Shown piece by piece: positions 15,468-24,684 of a stretch of DNA of 64,000 nucleotides. The stretch is from Chryseobacterium sp. Bi04 (GTDB lineage Bacteria > Bacteroidota > Bacteroidia > Flavobacteriales > Weeksellaceae), in NCBI RefSeq assembly GCF_918698085.1, contig NZ_CAKKLP010000007.1:1-64000 (forward strand). The letters are read 5' to 3'. The notes under the pieces were generated by a model. That model worked only from the letters and a program-made list of their open reading frames with translations, searched no databases and was not told where the DNA came from. The position numbers and the translations under genes are program-made. Within the stretch, counting starts at the first letter, position 1. Every line of letters starts with the position of its first letter.

Positions 15468-18400
15468 TTAAAATTTAAGATTAAATCCGATTCCAAACCA
15501 TCTGCTTGAAGGATCCTGGATGTCATTACTGATGTCACCTTCCCTGCCTGTTTTGATCTGGAAGTCAGGATCGGAATAAAGGTTTTTAGATTTTTTCCAC
15601 ATTGCCAGGTTATAAGCTGAAATGTTTGCCGTAAAGCTTTTGATCACTCCGTTCGGATTGAGTAAAGATGAAAAATCATACTCCAATACGACAGACCTTA
15701 GTTTGATAAAAGTTCTGTCGAAGACGTTGGCAAATACATCACTCTCGTCCTGGGTAACTCTTGCCTGATAAGGGTAGTTCTGTGCCCAATCCTGGAAACT
15801 GATTGCTTTGGTATGAGGCGTGTAAAGCCCTGTAGTTGGATTATAATTGACACCATCGGGAACGAAATAATAACTTCCCGGGTTAGCGTATTCCTGATCT
15901 CTATAAGCGGTAGAGTTCGGATGTTTTCCTCCCCACCACATTTTTTCTACCACCTGGGATCTCATTATTCCGCCAATGCTTCCATCGATTCCTATATTTA
16001 AGGATATCTTTTTATATTTAAAGTTGTTATTAAATCCGAAAGTCCAGTCCGGGTTGAAATGCCCCAGATTGCTCGGTGCATTGGCTCTTGTTGGCATACC
16101 TGATTTTGTATCAAGGATCACTTTCCCGTCCGGAGACTTTTGCCATGTATAATCGTAGTAGCTGTCCATTCTTTCACCCAGCTTGATATTATTGTAGTTG
16201 GGCATATTATCATAAATAGAAGTAAGCTTTTGTTCATAAGTACTCCAGTTGACCAATGATTTCCATGTGAAATCCTTGGTTTTTACCGGAACTAATCCTA
16301 ATGAAATTTCAAGTCCTTTTGTAGTATATTCATTCCCGTTGACATACTGAGAGGTAAAACCTGATGATTGGGCACTTGGGAACTTAAGGATATTATTATA
16401 ATCCAGTGTTCTGAAATAAGTGACATCCAAACTTACCCTGTTTTTGAATAACCCTGCGCTTACTCCCAATTCATAAGACTTGGTTTGCTCAGGCTTTAAA
16501 GAGTTTTCAATATTCAGAATGGTAGGGTAATAATAGGTAGGATTTCCATTAAAGGTAATCCCATCGTTATTTACATAATAATTTCTGGTAGAATAAGGTT
16601 TAAAGTCATAGGCTACTTTTGCCCATGATGCTGAAAGCTTTAAGAGATTAATGGCTTCAGGCATTTTGATAAGGTTGGAAATGACAGCACTAACGGAAGC
16701 TGACGGATAGAAATAAGATCTGTTAGCCTTAGGCAGGGTAGAAGACCAGTCATTACGCCCGGAAATATTGATGAAAAAGGCGTTATATAACCCGATATCA
16801 ATGGTTGAATAGGCACTGTAGATCAGCTTTTCTTTAAGATAAGAGTAATATTTTATAGCCCCGATAGAGTTGTCAAGCGTATAAAGTTCCGGAACTTTCA
16901 GTCCATCAGTAGATTTATTGTCTATATTATTTTTATAGTAGAATGTAGAACCTCCGGCATTGATGGTAATATCAAAATTCTCGGAAATCTTTTTCTTATA
17001 AGTTGCCAATACATCATAGTTGAGGTTCCATGTTTTGGAATCATTAAGAATATAACCTCCACTTCTTGGAGCGTCGTAATTGAAATAAGAATAAGGGCTT
17101 AGTTTTTCCTGCTTATTGTGGTTTTCAACAATAGATATCTTACCTTTTACGGAGAAATCTTTTGTAGCCTTATATTCCAGACCGGCCTGAGCATTGATGA
17201 TATTGGTTCGGTTCTTATTCTTATAATATTCAGCTCCGAACCATGGATTGTTGTACCATGCATAATTCCAGTTTGCCTGTGCAGTACCTTCTTTTCCGGG
17301 AACCCACATATGATTTTTCAGTGCATTTCCGTCAACATCACCACCCATCCAGATCAGGATGGTGTACATATGTCCGCTTGGATTGTAGTCATAATTGGGG
17401 GTACTCGGTGTAAAAGTCTGGTTGAAATTGAATTTTGTATTGAAGATGAATTTCTCTCCCAAATGATTTTCCGAAGAAAAATTCACGCCATAACGCTGCA
17501 GATAAGAGTTGGGAACCCGGTCATCGTAATTCATGAAATTTCCCGAAAGTCTGTATATATCCTGATTGTTTTTATAGCTTATAGAGAAGTTGTTATTGTT
17601 GATAACTGCTGGTTTCAGAAATGTATTTAAGTTATCATGGTACTTCCAGTCGATGGGAACTCTTTCATATCTTGATTTGTCATTGTACTGAGTTCCTGTC
17701 ACGGCTCCATACCATGGGACAATCTGGCCTGTTACTTTATCTCTGATGGGGCTGTTCCATTGTGCAATCTGAAGTCCGGGGGTGAATTTTGGACCCCAGA
17801 TCATATCTCCGTCATTCACACCACCGTCTGCTCCGTCCCAGAATTCATATTTTCCATGGGAACCATTTCCATATTCGGTTTGAGTTTTTGGAAGATTGAT
17901 AAACCCGCCGGTAATCATTGTATTTTGTGAAAATTCTACAGAGAAACCTTTCTTTTTAGCACTTTTCGTAGTAATCAGCACGGCACCATACCTCCCTCTG
18001 GAGCCATATAATGCAGAAGCAGTAGCTCCTTTCAGAACGTTGATATTCTCAATATTGTTGGGATCCAGGTTTTGAAAGACTTCTTTTTCAACAATTACTC
18101 CATCAATAACAAAAACCAGGTTAGAGTTTCCCCTTAAAGTAAAATCCGGGGCCTGCTGCATGCCGGTAGGGTTGGATACATTAAGACCGGCTACCTGACC
18201 GGAAAACAAATTTCCTATGCTGGGAGTAGTAACTGTTTCAAACTGCTTAGTGCCTACTTCCTGAGTAGAATACCCAATCTTTTCTTTCTTTTTTGCAATC
18301 CCCAAAGCGGTGATGACAACACCTTCAAGCTGTTTTTCATTCACCTTTTTCAGAGTTACCGCATATTGTTTTTTTGAAGAAACTTCTATAGTGTACAAAG

Positions 18401-18626
18401 AAAAGTCCGGAGAATAAAATTCAAGAATGTCTTTGGGATTGGCCGAGATGGTAAAATTACCATTATCATCGGTCTTAGCCGTCTTACCGGTATTTTTGTC
18501 AGTAATATTGACTCCGGAAACACTTGTTCCGTTTTCAGATTTTACATTTCCTGAAATATTAATTTCCTGAGCTGTAAAATAAAGAGGAAGCAGAGAAATT
18601 GCAAAACTAGCTAAAGTCTTCTTCAT
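15468..18626 (-). CDS. SusC/RagA-family TonB-dependent outer-membrane transporter with N-terminal extension
   Basis: 1052 aa. A signal peptide ends at FTAQ. Residues about 20-95 are a carboxypeptidase-regulatory-like beta domain (GNVKSENGTSVSGVNITDKN). Next come a TonB-box-like VVITALGI, the plug with DFTLRGNSNLVFVIDGVIV and NIENINVLKGATASALYGSRGR, and a long barrel. It is the only one of the three SusC proteins here with the regulatory-like domain. It forms an operon with the SusD gene 16 nt downstream and then, past a hairpin, the phospholipase C. Import of a lipid-derived or glycan ligand is inferred from context only. Confidence 0.95.
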   Translation of the reverse strand: MKKTLASFAISLLPLYFTAQEINISGNVKSENGTSVSGVNITDKNTGKTAKTDDNGNFTISANPKDILEFYSPDFSLYTIEVSSKKQYAVTLKKVNEKQLEGVVITALGIAKKKEKIGYSTQEVGTKQFETVTTPSIGNLFSGQVAGLNVSNPTGMQQAPDFTLRGNSNLVFVIDGVIVEKEVFQNLDPNNIENINVLKGATASALYGSRGRYGAVLITTKSAKKKGFSVEFSQNTMITGGFINLPKTQTEYGNGSHGKYEFWDGADGGVNDGDMIWGPKFTPGLQIAQWNSPIRDKVTGQIVPWYGAVTGTQYNDKSRYERVPIDWKYHDNLNTFLKPAVINNNNFSISYKNNQDIYRLSGNFMNYDDRVPNSYLQRYGVNFSSENHLGEKFIFNTKFNFNQTFTPSTPNYDYNPSGHMYTILIWMGGDVDGNALKNHMWVPGKEGTAQANWNYAWYNNPWFGAEYYKNKNRTNIINAQAGLEYKATKDFSVKGKISIVENHNKQEKLSPYSYFNYDAPRSGGYILNDSKTWNLNYDVLATYKKKISENFDITINAGGSTFYYKNNIDNKSTDGLKVPELYTLDNSIGAIKYYSYLKEKLIYSAYSTIDIGLYNAFFINISGRNDWSSTLPKANRSYFYPSASVSAVISNLIKMPEAINLLKLSASWAKVAYDFKPYSTRNYYVNNDGITFNGNPTYYYPTILNIENSLKPEQTKSYELGVSAGLFKNRVSLDVTYFRTLDYNNILKFPSAQSSGFTSQYVNGNEYTTKGLEISLGLVPVKTKDFTWKSLVNWSTYEQKLTSIYDNMPNYNNIKLGERMDSYYDYTWQKSPDGKVILDTKSGMPTRANAPSNLGHFNPDWTFGFNNNFKYKKISLNIGIDGSIGGIMRSQVVEKMWWGGKHPNSTAYRDQEYANPGSYYFVPDGVNYNPTTGLYTPHTKAISFQDWAQNYPYQARVTQDESDVFANVFDRTFIKLRSVVLEYDFSSLLNPNGVIKSFTANISAYNLAMWKKSKNLYSDPDFQIKTGREGDISNDIQDPSSRWFGIGFNLKF

Positions 18627-18637
18627 TTTTTTGAAGG

Positions 18638-18645
18638 CAAATATA
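18638..18645 (-). promoter_or_regulatory. Possible -7 box for SusC/SusD pair 2
   Basis: TATATTTG on the minus strand fits TAnnTTTG but lies only 11 nt before the SusC ATG, which would give a very short leader. No clear -33 element is seen, so this is weak. Confidence 0.25.
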
Positions 18646-18816
18646 CCCTGACACTATTACCTGTGTTTTAATGTTATGTTAAATTAAAAATATGATTTTA
18701 ATATTTTTTAACAATAATAATTAATAAAATGGTAAAATAAGAAGCAATATTTAGAAGATGTTTTTCACTTTATTTTATTTATTAAAGAGTTCCGAAAATG
18801 AAGGAAAAAGAATTTT

Positions 18817-20421
18817 TTAGAACCTGCTCAGGATTCCCCAGTGAATTTTAATATCATTAAACTTAAAAGGATTTCCAAACTCATTACCATTGGAGAGCTG
18901 GAAGCTCATCAGCCCTATCGGAATAAAGAAGTTAAAACCGAGCCCGACACTGTAGAGTTTGGGCTTTACATTCAATGATTTATTATTGAGCTGTCCGTAC
19001 TGTCCAAAGAGGTCGAAAAATGCCTGATTACCAATTAAGTACCGGTATTCTAAACCTCCGTAATAGAAATAATCTGCCGCAAGGGAGTTTTCATTGAAAC
19101 CCCGCATGGAATTCCAGCCTCCAAAGCGGAATAATTCATTGGTGGAAAATTCCATTTTAGAATCCATCATCCGGCCTTCACCTTTTATATTAAGAAAATG
19201 GTTTCCGGAAATATGGTAATTGTGCTCCCCATAAAAGTAAAACTGATTTTGGGTAGCTTTGATATTATCTTTTGTATAGGTGGTCGTTAAGAAATCATAT
19301 CCGGCACTGATCTTTGTTTTATAAAGAAAAAGATCAATATCGGTAGGTTCAGTCATCTCATACCAGATCCCTATTCCTCTTTTGTTATAATCCTTTCCCT
19401 GGGTATATAAAGTATCAATAATACTTGAAGTTTCTAAAGTTCCGCGCAGACCGATTTTGTTCCGGTTATTAAGGTGGTAATAAAAAGCAGGAAGGAATTT
19501 GACATTGGCAAAAGTAGAATCCTGTCTGTAAATATTCACCTTTGTATTCAGCCCGATATTGGATTTGAAAAGATAAGGAATATCAACCTGCAGGTCAAAA
19601 GTCTGCCCTCTGTCCGGGTTTCTCTGCCAATATAAACTAATTGCTTCAAAACCATTGAACATATTTCTGAAGTTGACATTCATGGTTCCGTTTAAGGTAA
19701 ACTTATTCGTTTTGTCATTTCCAAAACCGATTACCCCATCAAAACTATTGGTCTTTTTCTTTTCCAGGAAAAGATAAATATTTGTAGAGTCTTTGGTGAA
19801 TAAAGTCTGAGGCTGGCGTTCCAGTGTTACAAAAGGATGACTCTGAAAACTTTTGTTGACGGCTATCAGATTTTTATCGTCATAGGTTTTTCCTTTAAAC
19901 TCCTTTTCCAGATTTTTAATAAATCTTTTTGGAACCCTCTCGTAGCCTTTGACCACAAATCCATCAATAGTTCTTTTGTCATTCTTATTGATATCCAACT
20001 CTATAACGGGAAATCCATTTTTTTTGCCTTTATATTTTGATTTAATTCTGCTGAAGGAATAGCCGTCATCAATATATTTTTTATTGATACTTTTTTTTGT
20101 GGAATCCAGATTTTTGGTGAAAAAATCTTTCTGAACCTTGAGCTTCTGAACTATAGAATCAGAAAGGTCAACATAGGTTTCGTTGTAATTTTTGCCCTTG
20201 TCGAAAAAAATTTCAGTGCTGTCGCCTTTTATTTTTACCTCTTTCAGCTGGGTGAAGAAATAATTGTTTTGGGCTAATGAATCCAGAAACTTTACGGCAG
20301 ACGCTGAATCTTTGACCTTTTTCTTAACCTTTGTTTCCGTATCAATAAGCCAATAATGCTTTTTCTGCGCTTGGATAAAAACGCAGAACAGCACAAAAAA
20401 TATTTTTAGAAATAACTTCAA
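18817..20421 (-). CDS. Omp85-superfamily outer-membrane protein (BamA/TamA/ShlB-like)
   Basis: 534 aa. A signal peptide ends at FIQAQ. POTRA-like segments occupy about residues 30-200 (DGFVVKGYERVPKRFIKNLEKEF, then KTYDDKNLIAVNK). The barrel follows and holds the superfamily lid-lock motif as FGGWNSMRGFNENSL near residue 425; MRGF corresponds to VRGF/IRGF. It ends in a beta-signal-like IHWGILSRF. Family role: outer-membrane protein insertion or secretion of a partner. At 534 aa it is far smaller than BamA, so it is not the housekeeping protein. The reading frame opens with TTG and no ATG near the signal peptide is available, so a TTG start is proposed. No partner gene is adjacent. Confidence 0.8.
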   Translation of the reverse strand: MKLFLKIFFVLFCVFIQAQKKHYWLIDTETKVKKKVKDSASAVKFLDSLAQNNYFFTQLKEVKIKGDSTEIFFDKGKNYNETYVDLSDSIVQKLKVQKDFFTKNLDSTKKSINKKYIDDGYSFSRIKSKYKGKKNGFPVIELDINKNDKRTIDGFVVKGYERVPKRFIKNLEKEFKGKTYDDKNLIAVNKSFQSHPFVTLERQPQTLFTKDSTNIYLFLEKKKTNSFDGVIGFGNDKTNKFTLNGTMNVNFRNMFNGFEAISLYWQRNPDRGQTFDLQVDIPYLFKSNIGLNTKVNIYRQDSTFANVKFLPAFYYHLNNRNKIGLRGTLETSSIIDTLYTQGKDYNKRGIGIWYEMTEPTDIDLFLYKTKISAGYDFLTTTYTKDNIKATQNQFYFYGEHNYHISGNHFLNIKGEGRMMDSKMEFSTNELFRFGGWNSMRGFNENSLAADYFYYGGLEYRYLIGNQAFFDLFGQYGQLNNKSLNVKPKLYSVGLGFNFFIPIGLMSFQLSNGNEFGNPFKFNDIKIHWGILSRF

Positions 20422-20575
20422 TTTTAGCTGGGCTTACATCATTAAGAATTATCTTGAGATACAGACAGTCACTCTGACTTTAGTAAATGAACCGAATAAG
20501 CGAAGTTCATCTTCATTCTTAACAACTCAATCACCTTAATAGTTTAAAATATAAATAACTTTTTAATAACTGAAA

Positions 20576-21364
20576 CTAGTCCAGTTTATTATATTTCTTC
20601 ATTAAATTCTCATAAACTCCCTGTGGAAGAATCCATTTCAGCGGAACTCCAATCTTCTGCCCGAATTTACCAAAATAATAATGAGCTTTCCATTTATTTT
20701 TTCCTAAAAGCTTTTCTATATATTCTGCTACTTCTACAGGTTCTGTTCCATCATTGACATGAGAGTTCATTAAAGCATATACCTTATTGAACACATTTTT
20801 ATAAGGCTCTGAAACCTGGGCTATCACCCTGTTCTCTGCAATATTGGTTTTGATATCTCCCAAATGAAGAGAACATACATCAATATTCCATGGGTAAACT
20901 TCATACCTCATCGCTTCAGTTACTTTATCCAGTGCAGATTTTGATGCAGAATAAAAACCACGGAAAGGAAGTCCCATTTCACTTCCGATACTGGAAACAT
21001 TAATAATTTTTCCAAATTGATGCTCACGCATTTTCGGAAGAACAGCGCTCATCATCTGAACGGGACCTGTCAGATTCAGGCTGAATAGTTTTAAGATATC
21101 CTCTTGGGTAGAATCTTCCACAGCTCCTACCATTCCCATTCCTGCATTATTGATCAGAACATCGATTCTGCTTTCAGTTTTTAAAATTTCTGTAATAGCA
21201 TTCTGAATCGCAGTATTATCAGTAACATCCGTTGGAATAGACTTGAAGTACTGACTTTCCGTATATTTTCGGCTTAAACCATATACTTTGTTCCCTTTTT
21301 TACCAAAATATTCGGCCAATGCAAAACCAATTCCTGACGATGTTCCTGTGATGATAATGGTCAT
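20576..21364 (-). CDS. Short-chain dehydrogenase/reductase (SDR family)
   Basis: 262 aa, classical SDR length. The cofactor motif TGTSSGIG is at residues 6-13, NNAGMGMVG follows near residue 90, the catalytic Ser is in NVSSIGS, and the catalytic YxxxK is YSASK. The protein has no signal peptide and acts in the cytoplasm as an NAD(P)-dependent oxidoreductase. The substrate cannot be deduced. It appears monocistronic, between the Omp85-like gene and a 407-bp non-coding region. Confidence 0.93.
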   Translation of the reverse strand: MTIIITGTSSGIGFALAEYFGKKGNKVYGLSRKYTESQYFKSIPTDVTDNTAIQNAITEILKTESRIDVLINNAGMGMVGAVEDSTQEDILKLFSLNLTGPVQMMSAVLPKMREHQFGKIINVSSIGSEMGLPFRGFYSASKSALDKVTEAMRYEVYPWNIDVCSLHLGDIKTNIAENRVIAQVSEPYKNVFNKVYALMNSHVNDGTEPVEVAEYIEKLLGKNKWKAHYYFGKFGQKIGVPLKWILPQGVYENLMKKYNKLD

Positions 21365-21579
21365 TTAATCTGTATGATTTAATTGTTCTTTTATTTCTTT
21401 ATAAGCAGTCTGTTGAGGTTGATTCTATCAGCTGCTTAAAGAAAGCTCTATTTTCAGCAAATGTAAAAAAAGAAAAGAGAAGTCTGTTATTATTTATAAA
21501 TATAAGACATGAGGTACCTGCTGTTTAATGATGTGCTGATCTATTGTCCCGGAGTGATTAAACTTAAAGTAAAATTAAT

Positions 21580-21727
21580 CTTAATGCTGTCCATAATATA
21601 AATGGAATGACTACTTTATTTGTTTATTTGTCTTTAAATCAGAATATTGCGTGTTTTGTATTGTATGTGCATTTCGAATTAAGCTAAAATTTCTTAATAA
21701 AAACATAAGGAAACCTTAATGCTGTCC
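21580..21727 (+). promoter_or_regulatory. Upstream region of SusC/SusD pair 3 with a 13-bp direct repeat
   Basis: The 407-bp gap between 21365 and 21771 holds no gene. CTTAATGCTGTCC occurs at 21580-21592 and again at 21715-21727. The second copy covers the place where a -33 element would fall for the TAATTTTG box at 21743. A regulator-binding role is only a suggestion; nothing else was recognised in the gap. Confidence 0.3.
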
Positions 21728-21742
21728 GGGTCTGGGCTGGTC

Positions 21743-21750
21743 TAATTTTG
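21743..21750 (+). promoter_or_regulatory. Candidate -7 box for SusC/SusD pair 3
   Basis: TAATTTTG fits TAnnTTTG, 21 nt before the ATG at 21772. A purine-rich AAAAGGA lies between. This box overlaps the TTG at 21748 and argues against using that TTG as start. Confidence 0.5.
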
Positions 21751-21771
21751 CATCTAATTAAAAAGGATGTC

Positions 21772-24660
21772 ATGAATGTATTTAAAGTCCCTGTTTCAGT
21801 TTCTTATCTGACGGGGAGGGTTTTACTTATTGGTGCAATATCGGTTTCACCGATGTTTCTATCTCAAAAAAAAGACAGCTTAAAAGAAAAAGCCATTGAT
21901 GAGGTTATTGTTGTGGGCTATGGAACGCAGAAAAAAAGCAAAGTATCCGGTGCTGTTACTGAAGCCTCATTAGATAAACTTACTTCCAGATCTTTGTCAG
22001 GAGTAGGAGAGGTTCTTCAGGGGAAGGCTCCCGGAGTAACAGTAGTGAATGAAGGAGGTGATCCTAACGGTTCACCCAAAGTAAATATCCGTGGTTTGGG
22101 AGGTATTAACGGAGAAACCCCTCTTTACGTGGTAGACGGAGTGGTTTTCAACGGAACTCCATCTATTAACCCGAATGATATTCAGGATATCTCTGTTCTT
22201 AAAGATGCCTCTGCAGCAATTTATGGAGCACGATCTTCAGGAGGGGTGATCCTTATTACCACTAAAAAAGGGAAAAAAGGAGTCCTCACTGTAGACTTTG
22301 ATGTTAAATATGGTATTAACGAAGCATGGCGATTGAAAGAGTCTTTAAATGCGGCAGAATTTCAGGATGTGATGTACCAGGCTTATGCAAATGCCGGTAA
22401 GCTGGGTAGTTTACCTATTGCTTTTAATCCTGAAAAATATCCTGACGGAAGAATTACCAGAACAGACTGGATGAAAGAGATTTTCCGTACAGGAACGATC
22501 CAGGAATATAACCTTAATTTAAGTGGTGGAGGAGAAAAGTCCAGATTTTATGTGGGAATGAACCACAGAGCGCTGGAGGGGATTTTATTGAATACCCAGG
22601 CAAAGCGATATAATTTCAGGGTGAACTCTGAGCATAAAGTGAAAGACTGGCTGACGATTGGAGAGAATATGTACTATAATTACTCTGACGGAAATACGGC
22701 AGATACTAAAAGTGGCTATACAGGAGCTTTGATAGCCGCCATGTATTATCCACCGAATGTTCCCGTATATACCCAAACAGGAGCTTTTTCCGGGTTACCT
22801 ATTGATGTAGCCGGTGGTTACGGAGATATGATCAATCCTGTAGCCTATCTTAAAAGGATCAATATCAGGAATCCTACCCATGAAATTTTAATTAATCCCT
22901 ATGCTGAAATTACGTTGGCAAAAGATTTGAAATTCCGTTCCAACTTCTCACAGACATTTAAAATAGGAAACGTAAAGAATTTTACTTCCAGAGTGCTGGA
23001 AGTTGGGAAAATATTTGATACGAACAATTTAGAATACCAGTCTAATAATACGTCTACTGCCCTTGCAGAGCAGCTTCTTACCTATAAGTTTACTGCAGGT
23101 AAACACAATTTTGATTTCCTGGCAGGTTTTACTTTTCAGAAAACAGTTGAAGACGGGTTTCTGGCAAAATCTTTTGATTTCAGAAGTGAGGCAGATGTTT
23201 TCCAGCATCTTCAGAATGCTGCAGATACGAATAAAGAAGTATCCAGTTATAGATTCAAACAGGCTTTGGTATCTTATCTGGCAAGACTAAATTATGATTA
23301 CGCAGGGAAGTATATCATCAGTTTGCTGGGAAGACGTGATGGTTCTTCATTAGTGGCAAAGCAGAACCGTTTTGCTAATTACTACGCTGTTTCCGGAGCT
23401 TGGGTAATATCCAGGGAAAGTTTTATGAATGATATTTCCTGGTTGTCAAACTTAAAACTTAGGGGAAGCTATGGGATCTTAGGAAATCTCGGTGGGATTT
23501 CTCCTCAGGCCGTCAATCCTTTAATGACAAGGGATAATAATGTGATTTTTGGACAGGATCCTTCGCAGAATATTGCCTATTATGCTACGACGAGACCTAA
23601 TCCGGATCTGAAATGGGGAAAATCTGAACAGACTAACTTTGGGGTAGATGCTTCTTTCCTTCACAACAGTCTTTCTTTACAGTTTGATTACTTCGTGAAA
23701 AACTCCAAAGATCAGATCTTTAATGTGAGCTTACCAAGTACGGCTACCTATAATAACCAGTATGTGAACGCCGGATTATTTCAGGATAAAGGATACGAAT
23801 TAGGAATTAACTATAGTGGTAAGAAGACAGGGGATTTTACTTATTCAGTGGGAGTTACTTTTAGTCAACTAAAAAATACGGTGAAGCAACTTGCTGATGT
23901 GGATGAAATTTTTATTAATGATAATGGAGTAAGAGGGGTATTGAAACCGACCCGTATAAAAATAGGAGATCCGTTATATTCTTTTTACGGATATAAAACA
24001 GGAGGTATTTTCCAGTCTCAGGATGAGATTAATAATTATAAAGATGCTAATGGGAATCTTATTCAGCCCAATGCGAAACCTGGAGATATTAAGTTCCTGA
24101 AGAAGGATGGAAATACAGGGGTACTGAGCAACCAGGATTTTGTAAATCTTGGAAGCCCATATCCTAAATTCTCTTATGGATTTTCTTACAATATGACCTG
24201 GAAAAATTTTGACCTTAATATTTTCTTACAGGGAGTATACGGGAATAAGATTTTTAACGGGATGAAGTTTATTTCCTTAAATCCGGGAGGAACAGGGCAG
24301 AATTATAATATGGACAGAGATATCCTGAATGCCTGGACTCCTCAGAATACCAATACTGATATTCCAAGGCTTGTACATGGTGATCCAGGTGGAAACTATT
24401 CCAAGGTATCAGACTTCTATGTAGAAGACGGTTCTTATCTAAGACTGAAAAACCTGACTATCGGGTATTCGTTACCGAGAGAGCTTTACCAAAAGCTGGA
24501 TGTGAATAAGGTTAGAATCTATGTGACCACCAATAATCTTTTCACTATTACTAAATATACAGGTTTTGATCCTGAAGTAGGAATGAATTCTTATGGGGTA
24601 GATACCGGAAGATATCCACAGTCACGCTCATTCATTTTCGGGGTGGAAATAGGATTATAA
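21772..24660 (+). CDS. SusC/RagA-family TonB-dependent outer-membrane transporter
   Basis: 962 aa from the ATG at 21772, which has AAAAGGA just upstream. The longer frame from TTG 21748 would begin inside the promoter box. The N-terminus is hydrophobic (LLIGAISVSPMFLS), then the SusC box AIDEVIVVGYGTQKK. The plug has VNIRGLGGINGETPLYVVDGVVF and DIQDISVLKDASAAIYGARSSGG. A beta barrel follows to the C-terminus. No carboxypeptidase-regulatory-like domain is present. The SusD gene follows after 24 nt, and a GDPD/alkaline phosphatase fusion lies behind it. Import of phosphate-ester products or their parent ligand is inferred from that neighbour. Confidence 0.95.
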   Translation: MNVFKVPVSVSYLTGRVLLIGAISVSPMFLSQKKDSLKEKAIDEVIVVGYGTQKKSKVSGAVTEASLDKLTSRSLSGVGEVLQGKAPGVTVVNEGGDPNGSPKVNIRGLGGINGETPLYVVDGVVFNGTPSINPNDIQDISVLKDASAAIYGARSSGGVILITTKKGKKGVLTVDFDVKYGINEAWRLKESLNAAEFQDVMYQAYANAGKLGSLPIAFNPEKYPDGRITRTDWMKEIFRTGTIQEYNLNLSGGGEKSRFYVGMNHRALEGILLNTQAKRYNFRVNSEHKVKDWLTIGENMYYNYSDGNTADTKSGYTGALIAAMYYPPNVPVYTQTGAFSGLPIDVAGGYGDMINPVAYLKRINIRNPTHEILINPYAEITLAKDLKFRSNFSQTFKIGNVKNFTSRVLEVGKIFDTNNLEYQSNNTSTALAEQLLTYKFTAGKHNFDFLAGFTFQKTVEDGFLAKSFDFRSEADVFQHLQNAADTNKEVSSYRFKQALVSYLARLNYDYAGKYIISLLGRRDGSSLVAKQNRFANYYAVSGAWVISRESFMNDISWLSNLKLRGSYGILGNLGGISPQAVNPLMTRDNNVIFGQDPSQNIAYYATTRPNPDLKWGKSEQTNFGVDASFLHNSLSLQFDYFVKNSKDQIFNVSLPSTATYNNQYVNAGLFQDKGYELGINYSGKKTGDFTYSVGVTFSQLKNTVKQLADVDEIFINDNGVRGVLKPTRIKIGDPLYSFYGYKTGGIFQSQDEINNYKDANGNLIQPNAKPGDIKFLKKDGNTGVLSNQDFVNLGSPYPKFSYGFSYNMTWKNFDLNIFLQGVYGNKIFNGMKFISLNPGGTGQNYNMDRDILNAWTPQNTNTDIPRLVHGDPGGNYSKVSDFYVEDGSYLRLKNLTIGYSLPRELYQKLDVNKVRIYVTTNNLFTITKYTGFDPEVGMNSYGVDTGRYPQSRSFIFGVEIGL

Positions 24661-24684
24661 TTTTAAACAACAAAAAGTAAAAAA

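Noticed and set aside
17118..17630. 170-codon plus-strand ORF opposite the SusC gene of pair 2
   Set aside because: It lies wholly inside a well-supported SusC gene on the other strand, has no recognisable domain and no promoter or RBS, so it is a shadow frame.
18817..20421. Housekeeping BamA
   Set aside because: At 534 aa with few POTRA domains it is too short for BamA and is not next to skp/ompH or lpx genes.
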